Source: Erwinia sp. S63
Lineage (GTDB): Bacteria; Pseudomonadota; Gammaproteobacteria; Enterobacterales; Enterobacteriaceae
DNA length: 64,000 nucleotides
Assembly: GCF_016625195.1 (NCBI RefSeq)
Contig: NZ_JACVUP010000012.1
Location: 159,383-223,382, forward strand
Direction: 5' to 3'
Part shown: positions 9,185 to 18,356 of the stretch, one piece after another
Numbering within the stretch: the stretch's first letter is position 1
Layout of the letters: every line of letters starts with the position of its first letter
Program-made: the position numbers and the translations under genes
Notes under the pieces: generated by a model
What the model was told of the DNA's origin: nothing
The model's database searches: none
The model's input: the letters and a program-made list of their open reading frames with translations, nothing else

Positions 9185-10627
9185 TTAACGCAGCAGGCTC
9201 AGCACGTTCTGCGGCACCTGATTTGCCTGCGACAGCACTGAAACACCTGCTTGCTGCAGGATGTTGGCGCGGCTCATGGCGGAGACTTCAACCGAGAAGT
9301 CCGCATCCTGAATACGCGAACGCGCTTCGCTGGTGTTGATGACGGTGGAGTTGAGGTTGGCAATGATCGAGCCAAAGCGGTTTTGAATCGCACCCAAATC
9401 CGAGCGGAAGCTGTTGACGTCGGTCATGGCGCTATCGAGACGTTCCAGCAGATGGTTAGCGACCTTCTGCACTTCATGAGTATCACGCGCACTGGCATCA
9501 GCTACCGCGGTAGCGCCACCTGCGGCATCATCCCAGGTAAAGGATTTCACTTCACCGTCTTTGTTGATGGCGAAGTAATTGCCGTTGTCGGCTTTGAAGA
9601 TTTGCATCTCGGTATCCGCCATGTCGGCACCGAAGATGTCATTGGACATCTGATTCAGCGTGGCTTCATCAATCAGTTTGCTACCGATTTGCGCGCCGAT
9701 GCCCTGACTTTTCAGGTTCTTCAGATCGCTTGGGCCATTCTTAAGAATGTCGAAGTCGAGCGTGGTGATTTTTTCTTTCACCGCAATAGTGTCAATTTCA
9801 GAAGGATCGCCTGGCGTGGCGTTCGCCTGGAAAGTGATATCCAATTCAACTGCGCTGCCTGGATTAGCACTGTCAGCAGCGAAGAAGCGCAGATTACCTT
9901 TGCTGTCTTCCATGGTCACCACTTCGGTATCGGCCACTGCACCGCCGACCAGTGCGGTGATCTTCGCGCGTTCAACATCGTTCAGTTCGAAGGGCTCAGC
10001 CATACCCGGAACGGCAAACTGCTCATCCACACCGCGTAGACTTCCTGCAGCAGTAAATTTCGAGTCCATCGGCAGACTGTCGATGATTTTCTCAAAGTCT
10101 TTAGCAAAGGTATCCAGACCCAGCGAACCTAGCGCCATCTTCGGCAGCTTGATATCAATGGTCTGGCCATCTTTATCACCGATCTGAATCGACAGTTTTT
10201 CCTGCGATCCATCCAGCATTTTCACGCCGTTGAAGTTGGTGGATTCGGCGATACGGCCAATCTCATCCAGACGTGCGGTGATCTCCTTTTTGATCGACTC
10301 GCGGTCTTCTTTGGAGTTGGTGCCGTTCTTCGCCTGCACCGTCAGTTCACGAATACGCTGCAGGTTTTCATTCACTTCTTCCAGAGCACCTTCAGTCGTT
10401 TGTGCCAGTGAAATGCCGTCATTGGCATTACGCGTTGCCTGCGTTAAACCGCGCACCGACGAGGTGAAGCGGTTAGAGATGGCCATACCGGCGGCATCAT
10501 CTTTGGCGCTGTTAATACGCAGGCCCGAAGAGAGGCGCTCAATCGCTGTTCCCAATGAGTTCTGTGATTTGTTCAGGTTGTTTTGAGCCATCAGACTCAG
10601 TGCGTTGGTATTAATGACCTGGGCCAT
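9185..10627 (-). CDS. fliC: Flagellin FliC
   Basis: The filament subunit. The 480-residue product has the conserved N-terminal D0/D1 helices (MAQVINTNALSLMAQNNLNK..., with RLSSGLRINSAKDDAAG) and the C-terminal D1/D0 helix ending NVLSLLR. The central variable region (about 150-390) is unlike the ends and forms the exposed domain. It is monocistronic and divergent from fliD, with a ribosome-binding site (AAGGAT), a terminator and a candidate sigma-28 promoter. No flagellin methylase or glycosyltransferase gene lies beside it. Confidence 0.97.
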   Translation of the reverse strand: MAQVINTNALSLMAQNNLNKSQNSLGTAIERLSSGLRINSAKDDAAGMAISNRFTSSVRGLTQATRNANDGISLAQTTEGALEEVNENLQRIRELTVQAKNGTNSKEDRESIKKEITARLDEIGRIAESTNFNGVKMLDGSQEKLSIQIGDKDGQTIDIKLPKMALGSLGLDTFAKDFEKIIDSLPMDSKFTAAGSLRGVDEQFAVPGMAEPFELNDVERAKITALVGGAVADTEVVTMEDSKGNLRFFAADSANPGSAVELDITFQANATPGDPSEIDTIAVKEKITTLDFDILKNGPSDLKNLKSQGIGAQIGSKLIDEATLNQMSNDIFGADMADTEMQIFKADNGNYFAINKDGEVKSFTWDDAAGGATAVADASARDTHEVQKVANHLLERLDSAMTDVNSFRSDLGAIQNRFGSIIANLNSTVINTSEARSRIQDADFSVEVSAMSRANILQQAGVSVLSQANQVPQNVLSLLR

Positions 10628-10704
10628 AATCGATATCCTTTTTCCAGTGAATGCTGCTTAAGCGTGGCAGCGGGAATATGCGTGAGAGGTGACGCATACC
10701 TTAT

Positions 10705-10731
10705 TCATCGGGGGAGTCATCAGGTGCTGAA
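10705..10731 (-). promoter_or_regulatory. Candidate sigma-28 promoter of fliC
   Basis: On the minus strand, TTCA - 15 bases - CCCGATGA, about 70 bases upstream of the fliC start codon once the transcription start is allowed for. It matches the FliA consensus (TAAA-N15-GCCGATAA) at 6 of 8 in the -10 but only 2 of 4 in the -35. Confidence 0.45.
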
Positions 10732-10829
10732 ATAATTTTTTGTTTTTTCATGCAAAGGCAAAAAATCACGACAGGTATGCCGCTATATCGAGACTTAAGA
10801 CGATGGATGAATATCATTGTGTAAATTAT

Positions 10830-10856
10830 TAAGCGAAATCCTGCCGGCACCGATGG
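10830..10856 (+). promoter_or_regulatory. Candidate sigma-28 promoter of fliDST
   Basis: TAAG - 15 bases - ACCGATGG, with the correct 15-base spacing, 39 bases before the fliD start codon. The CCGATG core is shared with the fliC and flgM candidates. Confidence 0.5.
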
Positions 10857-10894
10857 TAAAAGTTGATACCCTCGATGAATCAAGGAATTTAAAA

Positions 10895-12400
10895 ATGACG
10901 ACACCTATTTCAGGATTGGGCGGATCCGGCTTAGATATCCCCGCGCTGATGGAGCAGATTAAAAATGGGGAGAGTAAGAAACTGAATCCCTATTTAAATA
11001 AGCAGAGTAAATTTAACGGCCAGGTATCGTCATGGGGAAAAATATCCAATTCACTGGCCTCGTTAAAATCGAATCTGGATAAGCTGCAGGATGAAGGTTT
11101 TAACGGTGTCAGCATTGGCGATAATAAAGCTTTTAAAGCCACCGCCGGAAAAGGCGCGATTCCCGACAGCTATTCGGTGATTGTCGAAAAACTGGCAAAA
11201 GCACATAAAATTGGCTCGCCGGAGCAGGACAGTAACAGCGCACAGCTGGGAGATGGCTCCGCAACGCGCACTCTGACCATCACGCTTGGCAACGGTAAAC
11301 CGCTGTCGGTGGAGTTGAAAGACGATGAAACCTCGCTGGCGCAAGTGGCGAAGAAGATCAATGCGAAGAATGGTGATGTCAGCGCCTCAGTGATGCCTGC
11401 CGAAGGCGGCAAGTTCCAGCTGGTGGTGACCTCGAAAAAAACCGGCAGTGACGGTCAAATCAAGATGGAAGTCAGTGGAGACAGCCAGCTGGCCGGGGTG
11501 CTGAACTACGATCCCAAAGCCGCCAACGTGCCTGGAGAGCCAGGATACGATCCAACCCGCATGAAGCAGATCAGCGCAGCGCAAAATGCGCTGATGAAAA
11601 TCGATGGCATCACGGTGGAGCGCAGTTCAAACACTATCAGCGATGCGATCGAAGGCATTACTTTTGAGCTGCGTGAAGTGTCGCAAAAAGATCCGGACGA
11701 CCCCGGTAAGTTAAAGCCTGAAACGCTGTCAGTGACGGCGGATACTTCAAAGGTAAAGAGCCTGATTGAGGAGTTCATCAATAATTACAACAGCTTCCTC
11801 AGTACCTCGGCCAGCGCCAGCAACTATAAGCCACCGGAAAAAAATTCCGATGAGCAGAATAAGCAAAATGGCCCACTGTTTAGTGATGGCACATTACGCC
11901 GTCTGAACAGCCAGATGAAATCGGCTGCCGGCGGCAATTACGGTGAGTCGAGCGAGCTGTATCACTCTCTGGCCAGCATCGGCATCACCGTGAAGTTCGA
12001 GGAGTTGAAGCCCGGCGAAGATCGCACCGCCACGCTGGGCACGCTGAGTATCGACAGTAAAAAGCTGGATGCCGCGTTGAAAGAGCACCCGAAAGAGGTG
12101 GAAGCGCTGTTTCTTGGTAAAGACGGTGCGCAGGGCATCAAGGGCCAGATGAGCGAGGTGTTCAAAAGCTATCTGGGCGATAACGAGTCGATCCCCAAAA
12201 CAGAAGGCACTATCGCTTCGACAGTTAAAAGGCTTAAAGATCAAGAAGCGCGGGTTGCGAAGCAGATCGAGCGCATGGAACAGCGCATTGAAGAGAGCCT
12301 GAAGCGCCAGCAGAAAGAGTTTATGCGTCTGGATAAAGCGATGACGGATATGCAGGCAATGAGCAATCAGTTGCAGGGTGCGCTGGCAGGATTAGGCTGA
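10895..12400 (+). CDS. fliD: Flagellar filament cap protein FliD
   Basis: FliD forms the pentameric cap that folds flagellin at the filament tip. The 501-residue product starts at ATG 10895 (AAGGAA upstream) with the typical MTTPISGLGGSGLDIPALM; the C-terminal coiled coil (about 440-500) contains QEARVAKQIERMEQRIEES and the ending LQGALAGLG. An upstream in-frame start near 10817 lies in the promoter region and was rejected. fliS and fliT follow, as in other enterobacteria. Confidence 0.95.
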   Translation: MTTPISGLGGSGLDIPALMEQIKNGESKKLNPYLNKQSKFNGQVSSWGKISNSLASLKSNLDKLQDEGFNGVSIGDNKAFKATAGKGAIPDSYSVIVEKLAKAHKIGSPEQDSNSAQLGDGSATRTLTITLGNGKPLSVELKDDETSLAQVAKKINAKNGDVSASVMPAEGGKFQLVVTSKKTGSDGQIKMEVSGDSQLAGVLNYDPKAANVPGEPGYDPTRMKQISAAQNALMKIDGITVERSSNTISDAIEGITFELREVSQKDPDDPGKLKPETLSVTADTSKVKSLIEEFINNYNSFLSTSASASNYKPPEKNSDEQNKQNGPLFSDGTLRRLNSQMKSAAGGNYGESSELYHSLASIGITVKFEELKPGEDRTATLGTLSIDSKKLDAALKEHPKEVEALFLGKDGAQGIKGQMSEVFKSYLGDNESIPKTEGTIASTVKRLKDQEARVAKQIERMEQRIEESLKRQQKEFMRLDKAMTDMQAMSNQLQGALAGLG

Positions 12401-12410
12401 GGAACGGGTG

Positions 12411-12812
12411 ATGTACGGTAAAACCGCTAACCGCGCCTATTCTGCGGTTTCATTAGAGAGCCAGGTAAGCGGCGCGACGCCGCACCAGCTGATCGCGCTG
12501 TTGTTTGCAGGCGCGATCAATGCCATGCGTCGCGCAGAGATCTATTTTCAAACCGGCAATGTTGCCCGGCGAGGCGAGATGATCTCGCGTGCAATTAACA
12601 TCATTGATAACGGTTTGCGTGCCGGGCTTGATCATCAGGTGGGCGGGCAGATCGCCGCCGATCTGGAGCGGCTGTATGAGTATGTGTCGCGCAATTTGCT
12701 GTTGGCGAGCGTCAATCAATCGGCTGAGTCGTTGCCGCAGCTGATTACGTTGATGGTGGAGATGTCCGACACCTGGAAAGCCATCGATCCGCAGGTGAAA
12801 TATGCCCAGTGA
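12411..12812 (+). CDS. fliS: Flagellin export chaperone FliS
   Basis: FliS binds the C-terminus of unfolded flagellin and prevents premature polymerisation. The 133-residue helical product contains MYGKTANRAYSAVSLESQV and ISRAINIIDNGLRAGLD, matching the family. ATG 12411 has GAGG nine bases upstream and is preferred to the GTG at 12408. It overlaps fliT by 11 bases. Confidence 0.94.
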   Translation: MYGKTANRAYSAVSLESQVSGATPHQLIALLFAGAINAMRRAEIYFQTGNVARRGEMISRAINIIDNGLRAGLDHQVGGQIAADLERLYEYVSRNLLLASVNQSAESLPQLITLMVEMSDTWKAIDPQVKYAQ

Positions 12813-13101
12813 CGTGAAAGAGCAGATTCATGCCTTGTTGGCACTGAACCAGCGGCTGAGCGCACTGGCGCAACAGGAAGGGTGGGAGGCATTTAGCGAG
12901 GAGATTGTGGAATATACACAGCGGATGGAAGCGCTGTGTGCGTGTGATTTCAGTCAGGCGGATGCAGTGTGTTTAGCGCAGTTACTGGCGGAGGATGCGC
13001 AGTTGATGCAGTGCATTCCGGCTCGTCTGGCAATGCTGCAAAGTGAGATCGCCGCGCTGCGTAAATCTCGCCAGTCTGCCCGTGCTTATGCGGTGTTGTA
13101 A
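12802..13101 (+). CDS. fliT: Flagellar chaperone/regulator FliT
   Basis: FliT is the FliD chaperone and, in Salmonella, an anti-FlhDC factor. The 99-residue product is entirely helical with Leu/Gln-rich heptads. Sequence similarity is weak, as is usual for FliT; the call rests on size, composition and position after fliS. It is shorter than the E. coli protein (about 120). Confidence 0.82.
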   Translation: MPSDVKEQIHALLALNQRLSALAQQEGWEAFSEEIVEYTQRMEALCACDFSQADAVCLAQLLAEDAQLMQCIPARLAMLQSEIAALRKSRQSARAYAVL

Positions 13102-13106
13102 GACAT

Positions 13107-13130
13107 GGGTGCTGGCGCGAGCCCGCACCC
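13107..13130. terminator. Hairpin between convergent fliT and flgN
   Basis: Stem GGGTGC/GCACCC continued by GGC/GCC across one mismatch and closed by a GCGA tetraloop. It lies between the two convergent stop codons and probably ends transcription in both directions, although no long T run is present. Confidence 0.6.
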
Positions 13131-13136
13131 AGCCCC

Positions 13137-13580
13137 CTAAACACTGATATCGTATTTCCTACCCACCACCGCTGGGCCAGACTCCCCGGCAGAGCCGTAA
13201 AGCGTATGATGATGCCCCACCTGATCCACCACCTTCTGTACCCGCTGGGTTTTCTCCAGATGATGTTGCAAACGTGCCTCCACCTCACTATTCAAAGCTT
13301 TGCTGCGGCGGACGCGCTCGGTGATTTGCTGCCAGCACACAAACAGCTGCACGCGATGCGGATAGGGTGCGGCTATGGCTAAGCGTGCTTCCTGCTGCAG
13401 CCGCATCTCATCGTGATGCTGCAAGGTCGCAAGTAACTGACTCTTGCTGTCAGTGAGCACCTGTAGCGCCACAGGGTTGATCTGGGGGCGATCAAGCTGA
13501 TTCGCCTCGGCTACCATAATGGCATCCAGCTCCTCCAGCGAGCTTTTCATCTGAAGCAGTGTTGTATGCAGTGTCTCCAT
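13137..13580 (-). CDS. flgN: FlgK/FlgL export chaperone FlgN
   Basis: FlgN is the export chaperone for the hook-filament junction proteins FlgK and FlgL, binding their C-termini. The 147-residue helical product follows flgM in the same order as in enterobacteria. ATG 13580 is preceded by GAGGTG. The FlgK C-terminus, its usual binding site, is retained in the FlgG-FlgK chimera of this locus. Confidence 0.88.
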   Translation of the reverse strand: METLHTTLLQMKSSLEELDAIMVAEANQLDRPQINPVALQVLTDSKSQLLATLQHHDEMRLQQEARLAIAAPYPHRVQLFVCWQQITERVRRSKALNSEVEARLQHHLEKTQRVQKVVDQVGHHHTLYGSAGESGPAVVGRKYDISV

Positions 13581-13592
13581 CACTTAAACACC

Positions 13593-13871
13593 TCACTGTT
13601 GTGGCGAGATAAGGGAGTGCACCATGCCGCGCGCGATCTCTTCTGCGGCAATCGGCAAATCACCGGCTTCCAGTGCGGTGCGCAATTCGACAACGCGTGC
13701 GACATTCACATCGCGACTATCATCCGTCTGGAGTTGCTTCATCACACTGCTCAGGCTCACGGTGCTTTGACGCTCTGTATCCGGGCGGGCGCGGAGTGAT
13801 TGTGGTGTGGAGCGGGCAGGTAGCTCATGCGTGCCCGCAATGGGTGAAACAGGTTGAGTTCGGTCAATCAT
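13593..13871 (-). CDS. flgM: Anti-sigma-28 factor FlgM
   Basis: FlgM holds FliA inactive until the hook-basal body is complete and FlgM is exported. The 92-residue product starts MIDRTQPVSPI, has a disordered N-terminal half and the conserved C-terminal helical sigma-binding part (RDVNVARVVELRTALEAGDL). GAGGAT precedes the start. Because export of FlgM depends on a working hook-basal body, loss of ring genes here should keep FliA repressed (inference). Confidence 0.92.
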   Translation of the reverse strand: MIDRTQPVSPIAGTHELPARSTPQSLRARPDTERQSTVSLSSVMKQLQTDDSRDVNVARVVELRTALEAGDLPIAAEEIARGMVHSLISPQQ

Positions 13872-13905
13872 GGGATCCTCGAAAGCAATAGGTTGTATAG
13901 CCTTT

Positions 13906-13932
13906 ACATCGGGGATCGCTGAGAAATCTAAA
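13906..13932 (-). promoter_or_regulatory. Candidate sigma-28 promoter of flgMN
   Basis: Minus strand TTTA - 15 bases - CCCGATGT, just upstream of flgM at the end of flgA. The match is 5 of 8 and 2 of 4 to consensus; support comes mainly from the shared CCGATG core and from the known class 3 promoter at this position in E. coli/Salmonella. Confidence 0.4.
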
Positions 13933-13934
13933 AA

Positions 13935-14624
13935 TTATTGTGTTAGCGAGATCACCACCAAACCGCCGGCGCTGACAAGCCCGCTTAGCGTTTGTCCGTT
14001 GCGCATCTGCACTCGCAACGTGTCGTTTTCCGCCGCATGATGCAGCGCCTTGCCCTGACTGCGCACACGAAATCCCTCGCCGAGTGTGATTACCTCCACC
14101 GTCTGACCGGCACGCAATAACCTCGGCTGGCGCAATTGCTGAGATAACAGCGGCTTGCCCGCTTCAACGTCACGCATCAGGCGCTGGCCGAGGATATCGC
14201 GCTGCTGAAAGATCAAACCCGCAGGTTGCCCGGCCAGATCGCCACGCTGCGCCACGATATCGCCCGCTTGCAGCACATGTCCGGCAGGCAAAGACGTTCG
14301 CGCTGCCCACCAGCGTCCCTGAGCGTGAATACGGATGGCTAAAAAGTGCTTACGCGCACCACAACGTGCGACCAGCGTGCGCCTGCCCGTCAGACGCGAA
14401 TCTTTACCCGCCAGACTCAATATGGGCGCATCACACAGGGCTGCCAGCTGTTCTGACGTCGCCAGCAGCGTTGCGCTGCGCACAATCTCACCTTGGTTAT
14501 CGGGGAGTCTTAATAACGCATCCAGCTTAGGCTGCAAGCGCAGCTCAGCCGCAGTGCTGGCTTGCGCCGGCGTGGAAAGGGCTACAAGAAATAAAATGAT
14601 CGGGCGTAAAACATCATGTCTCAT
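13935..14624 (-). CDS. flgA: P-ring assembly chaperone FlgA
   Basis: FlgA is the periplasmic chaperone for P-ring (FlgI) assembly. From ATG 14624 the product is 229 residues with a signal peptide ending near TPAQA, an N-terminal domain with two cysteines and a C-terminal SAF-type domain (RTSLPAGHVLQAGDI and MRNGQTLSGLV). The frame continues upstream to 14873 but that would bury the signal peptide, so it was rejected. Its client gene flgI is missing from the locus. Confidence 0.9.
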   Translation of the reverse strand: MRHDVLRPIILFLVALSTPAQASTAAELRLQPKLDALLRLPDNQGEIVRSATLLATSEQLAALCDAPILSLAGKDSRLTGRRTLVARCGARKHFLAIRIHAQGRWWAARTSLPAGHVLQAGDIVAQRGDLAGQPAGLIFQQRDILGQRLMRDVEAGKPLLSQQLRQPRLLRAGQTVEVITLGEGFRVRSQGKALHHAAENDTLRVQMRNGQTLSGLVSAGGLVVISLTQ

Positions 14625-14837
14625 CAGGATGCCTTTTATATCGTCATCCCCGTTATGATAAATGGAATAATGAATATTCAAACGAGCTAAATAATCTCGT
14701 TTATGAAGGTAATTAACCGGGTATGCATTTAACAGACTAATAGCCTCTATTTCTGTGCACTCTTCACAGTGTGATATTTCATTATTCCTGATTAGACTGC
14801 TGATGTTTGGATAACGTGAGGCAGGATCTCCCTTATT

Positions 14838-15251
14838 ATGAACACTAAACTCGACGAGGCGTTTCGCTTTCAACAGCAGGCGCTCAATATACTCTCTCGC
14901 CGTCAGGACGTGCTGGCGGCCAATATTGCCAATGCGGATACGCCGGGCTACCAGGCACGGGATATCGATTTCTCTCAGCAGTTAAAAAGTGCCATGGCAT
15001 CTCCTGCTGCTGGCAAATCAGCGGTGTCTTTGTCATTAACCGCAGACCGTCATATCGCGGCGCAATCGACAAATTTCAATGACGATAGCTTGTTATATCG
15101 CATTCCCGATCAGCCCAGTGCCGATGGTAATAGCGTCGATATGGATCGCGAGCGCGTAAATTTTGCAGATAACGCCATGAAATACCAATCCAGCCTCACA
15201 TTTCTTGGGGCGGATATTAAGAAAATGATGACCGTGCTGAGTCAGGGATAA
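14838..15251 (+). CDS. flgB: Flagellar proximal rod protein FlgB
   Basis: FlgB is a proximal rod subunit. The 137-residue product has the typical N-terminal AL(x)LLSRRQDVLAANIANADTPG pattern (ILSRRQDVLAANIANADTPG) and C-terminal rod helix. It begins the flgBCDEF operon, divergent from flgA; the 213-base gap presumably carries the class 2 (FlhDC-dependent) promoters. Confidence 0.95.
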   Translation: MNTKLDEAFRFQQQALNILSRRQDVLAANIANADTPGYQARDIDFSQQLKSAMASPAAGKSAVSLSLTADRHIAAQSTNFNDDSLLYRIPDQPSADGNSVDMDRERVNFADNAMKYQSSLTFLGADIKKMMTVLSQG

Positions 15252-15255
15252 ATAA

Positions 15256-15660
15256 ATGGCGTTATTTAGCGTATTTGATATTGCCGGTTCGGCGATGGCG
15301 GCGCAATCGCAGCGGCTTAACGTTAGCGCCAGCAATATGGCCAATGCCGACAGCGTGGCGGGCCCCGATCAGCAGCCTTATCGCGCCCGCCAGGTGTTGT
15401 TTCGTGTTGATGCCGCGCCGGGCAGTGATATCGGCGGCGTCAGGGTCAGTGAGGTGGTGGAGAGCTGTGCACCCGAACGTCTGGAGTATCAGCCGGGCCA
15501 TCCGCTGGCAGATCCGCAGGGCTACGTGCGCATGCCCAACGTCAATGTGGTGCACGAGATGGTCAACACGCTCTCGGCCTCACGCAGCTATCAAGCCAAC
15601 GTCGAAGTGATGAACTCCGCCAAAGCGCTGATGCAGAAAACGCTCACTCTCGGCCAATAA
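15256..15660 (+). CDS. flgC: Flagellar proximal rod protein FlgC
   Basis: A 134-residue rod protein with the N-terminal heptad region [20 protein letters not shown] and the C-terminal [20 protein letters not shown] motif. It starts 4 bases after flgB. Length matches E. coli. Confidence 0.95.
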   Translation: MALFSVFDIAGSAMAAQSQRLNVSASNMANADSVAGPDQQPYRARQVLFRVDAAPGSDIGGVRVSEVVESCAPERLEYQPGHPLADPQGYVRMPNVNVVHEMVNTLSASRSYQANVEVMNSAKALMQKTLTLGQ

Positions 15661-15672
15661 GGAAGTGCAACC

Positions 15673-16353
15673 GTGATACCTCAGGTCAATAACAACAATG
15701 GCAGCGGCGACGGATCGGGTAGCAGTGCAGGCGATCTTAGCGCCAGCTTTCTGAAACTGCTGGTGGCGCAGATGCAAAACCAGGATCCCACCAATCCGAT
15801 GGACAACAACCAGCTCACCTCACAGCTGGCGCAGTTCTCCACGGCGGCGGGCGTCGAAAAGCTCAATAGCTCAGTGGCGGATGTACAGGCGCTGATGGCG
15901 CAACTGGGCGGCATGGGCACCGCCGCATGGGTCGGTCGCAGCATTCTGATTGAGGGCGATCCGAAAGTAACGTTTGGCGGTAGCGAAGAGGAGGGCGCAG
16001 GGGCGAACGACACCTTTAGCTTCCTGCTGGGTGGTGAAGCCGAAACGGTCACCGTCACGCTCACCGATGCTGAAGGCAACAGCTACACCGCACAGCTGAA
16101 GAACGTGAAGGCGGGCGTGAAGACCTTCACCCTCGACGATTTACAAAACTTCCAGCCGGAACCCGGCCCGCAGCAAGACCGGGAATACACCCTGAGCTTT
16201 GATGCGAAAAATCCTGACGGCGAGCCGCCAAAAATCTCCGGGTTGATTCAGGAACAGGTGCAGGGCGTCACCATTACGCCGGACGGCGCGGTGCTGCATC
16301 TGCTCGACCACGATCCCATCCGTATCGGCGATGTGGTGGTGATCCAAAAATAG
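15673..16353 (+). CDS. flgD: Hook cap (scaffolding) protein FlgD
   Basis: FlgD caps the growing hook and is replaced by FlgK. The 226-residue product contains the conserved FLKLLVAQMQNQDPTNPMDN and AQFSTAAGVEKLN motifs and C-terminal Ig-like/tudor domains. The start is GTG 15673, supported by AAGGAAG seven bases upstream. Confidence 0.95.
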   Translation: MIPQVNNNNGSGDGSGSSAGDLSASFLKLLVAQMQNQDPTNPMDNNQLTSQLAQFSTAAGVEKLNSSVADVQALMAQLGGMGTAAWVGRSILIEGDPKVTFGGSEEEGAGANDTFSFLLGGEAETVTVTLTDAEGNSYTAQLKNVKAGVKTFTLDDLQNFQPEPGPQQDREYTLSFDAKNPDGEPPKISGLIQEQVQGVTITPDGAVLHLLDHDPIRIGDVVVIQK

Positions 16354-16380
16354 TGCCTCACTTACTCTCTGGGAATCATT

Positions 16381-17586
16381 ATGAGCTTTTCACAAGGTCT
16401 AAGCGGCCTCAATGCCGCCTCCAAAGCCCTCGATGTCGTGGGTAACAACATTGCTAACTCGCAAACCAGTGGCTTTAAAAGCGGCTCGATCACCTTCTCC
16501 GATATTTTCTCAGGCTCGATGGGATTGGGCGTACAGGTCTCCAACGTCAACCAGAACTTCGCTGACGGCGGGATCAACTTCACCGGCGGCAAGCTGGACA
16601 TGGCGCTGAGTGGGCGCGGGTTTTTCCGCATGGAGAACGAGGCCGGCGGCGTGTTTTACGGGCGCAACGGTCAGTTCGACAGTGATGCTAACGGCAATAT
16701 CTACAATAAAAGCAATGGTTTGTTCCTCACTGGCTTTCAGGCGACCGGTACGCCGCCGACCATTGAACCCGGCGCGCCGGTGGGAAAAATCCGTATTCCC
16801 ACTGACGATATGCCGCCGGATGCCTCGTCCAAAGGATCACTGAATGGCAATCTAAAAGCAGACGACGATAACGTCATCACCGACCCGTTTAATCACGAAG
16901 ATCAAAAAACCTACAACTACAGCAGCCAGATTGAAGCCACTGACAGTCTCGGCAATAAGCACACCATCAAACTCTATTTTGTCCAGACCGCCGAGGGAGA
17001 ATGGAAAGCCTACGCGCGCGATGAGACTGCGCCCGATCCCGCCGGTTACAGCGAGCTGGAGCTGAAATTCAACTCCAGCGGCCAGATCGACATGCCGGAT
17101 GCCAACATCAACATCAAAGGTCTGTCGCTAAACGGATCGGAGCCGCTGGACATCAATCTGGATCTCTCTGCTATCACCAAATACAGCGGTGACAGCAGCA
17201 TCAAACTCAATGAGATCGATGGCCAGGCACCGGGCAAATATCAAAACTTTGTCATCGGTGATAACGGCGAGATCGTGGTCACCTACAGCAACGGCAAAAA
17301 ACAGACCGTGGCGCAGATTGTGCTGGCTGATTTCCCCAACAGCGGCGGTCTGTCGCCTCAGGGCGGCAATGCCTGGGCGGAATCTCCCGGCTCTGGACAA
17401 CCCTTCCTCGGCATTGCCGGAAGCGGCAGCTTTGGCAGTTTTAAAGGCAGTTCGCTGGAGGGCTCAAACGTCGATATGGGGCAGGAGATGGTCAACATGA
17501 TCATCTATCAACGCAACTACCAGTCCAATTCCCAGACCATCAAAACCCAATCCGAACTGCTGCAAACGCTGACTAACCTGCGCTAA
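16381..17586 (+). CDS. flgE: Flagellar hook protein FlgE
   Basis: The hook subunit, 401 residues (E. coli 402). It has the N-terminal FlgE/F/G motif (GLNAASKALDVVGNNIANSQ) and the C-terminal D0 helix EMVNMIIYQRNYQSNSQ. The surface domains are intact. Confidence 0.97.
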   Translation: MSFSQGLSGLNAASKALDVVGNNIANSQTSGFKSGSITFSDIFSGSMGLGVQVSNVNQNFADGGINFTGGKLDMALSGRGFFRMENEAGGVFYGRNGQFDSDANGNIYNKSNGLFLTGFQATGTPPTIEPGAPVGKIRIPTDDMPPDASSKGSLNGNLKADDDNVITDPFNHEDQKTYNYSSQIEATDSLGNKHTIKLYFVQTAEGEWKAYARDETAPDPAGYSELELKFNSSGQIDMPDANINIKGLSLNGSEPLDINLDLSAITKYSGDSSIKLNEIDGQAPGKYQNFVIGDNGEIVVTYSNGKKQTVAQIVLADFPNSGGLSPQGGNAWAESPGSGQPFLGIAGSGSFGSFKGSSLEGSNVDMGQEMVNMIIYQRNYQSNSQTIKTQSELLQTLTNLR

Positions 17587-17597
17587 GGACATCGACG

Positions 17598-18335
17598 ATG
17601 GATCGCGCCATTTATACCGCCATGACGGCAGCGGAGGCGGCGTTAAACCGCCAGGCCGTGACCTCCAATAATCTGGCTAACAGTTCCACCGCTGGCTTTC
17701 GCGCCCAGCTGGCGGCCTTTCGCGCCGTGCCAGTCAACGGTGACAGTCTGCCGACGCGTGCGCTGGTGGCGGCTTCGACCCCAATGCATGACAGCAGCAT
17801 GGGGCCGATTACCCACACCGGACGCACTCTCGACGTGGCGCTGCCGCAAAACGCCTGGCTTAGCGTGGCGTTAGAAGATGGCAGCGAAGGTTATACCCGC
17901 AATGGCAACATCGAGGTTGATAACGAAGGGGGCTTGCGCATTAACGGCAGGCCGTTGATGGGCGATGGCGCGGCGCTGACGGTGCCGCCGCAATCGCACG
18001 TCACCGTGGCTGCCGATGGCACGATTTCCGCGCTGGGTGCAGGCAATGATGCCACCGCCGTGGTGCCGGTCGGTCGCATCAAACTGGTCAGTGCGCAGAT
18101 GAGCGAGTTGCGGCATGGCGATGATGGCCTGTTCCGCGCCGCAACGGGGAATGCGCTGGCGCAGGATGAGACGCTGCGTCTCAGCCCGGAAGCGCTGGAG
18201 GGCAGTAATGTCAGCCCGGTGCACACCATGGCCGAGATGATCGCCAACTCGCGCGGTTTCGACATGAACATGAAAGTGATCCGCAGCGCCGATGAAAACG
18301 CGCAGAAAGCCAATCAGTTATTAAGCGTGGGCTAA
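17598..18335 (+). CDS. flgF: Flagellar proximal rod protein FlgF
   Basis: FlgF joins the proximal rod to the distal rod. The 245-residue product has AEAALNRQAVTSNNLANSST at the N-terminus and MAEMIANSRGFDMNMKVIRS at the C-terminus. It is complete and 21 bases before the chimera, with which it shares the operon. Confidence 0.96.
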   Translation: MDRAIYTAMTAAEAALNRQAVTSNNLANSSTAGFRAQLAAFRAVPVNGDSLPTRALVAASTPMHDSSMGPITHTGRTLDVALPQNAWLSVALEDGSEGYTRNGNIEVDNEGGLRINGRPLMGDGAALTVPPQSHVTVAADGTISALGAGNDATAVVPVGRIKLVSAQMSELRHGDDGLFRAATGNALAQDETLRLSPEALEGSNVSPVHTMAEMIANSRGFDMNMKVIRSADENAQKANQLLSVG

Positions 18336-18356
18336 GCGCCTGCCAGGGAGATCTCA

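Noticed and set aside
9251..10039. 262-codon frame antisense to fliC
   Set aside because: It mirrors the flagellin reading frame; fliC is unmistakable on the minus strand and the antisense product has no family features.
14625..14873. N-terminal extension of FlgA by 83 residues
   Set aside because: It would place the signal peptide internally and run across the flgB start region; ATG 14624 gives a normal exported protein.
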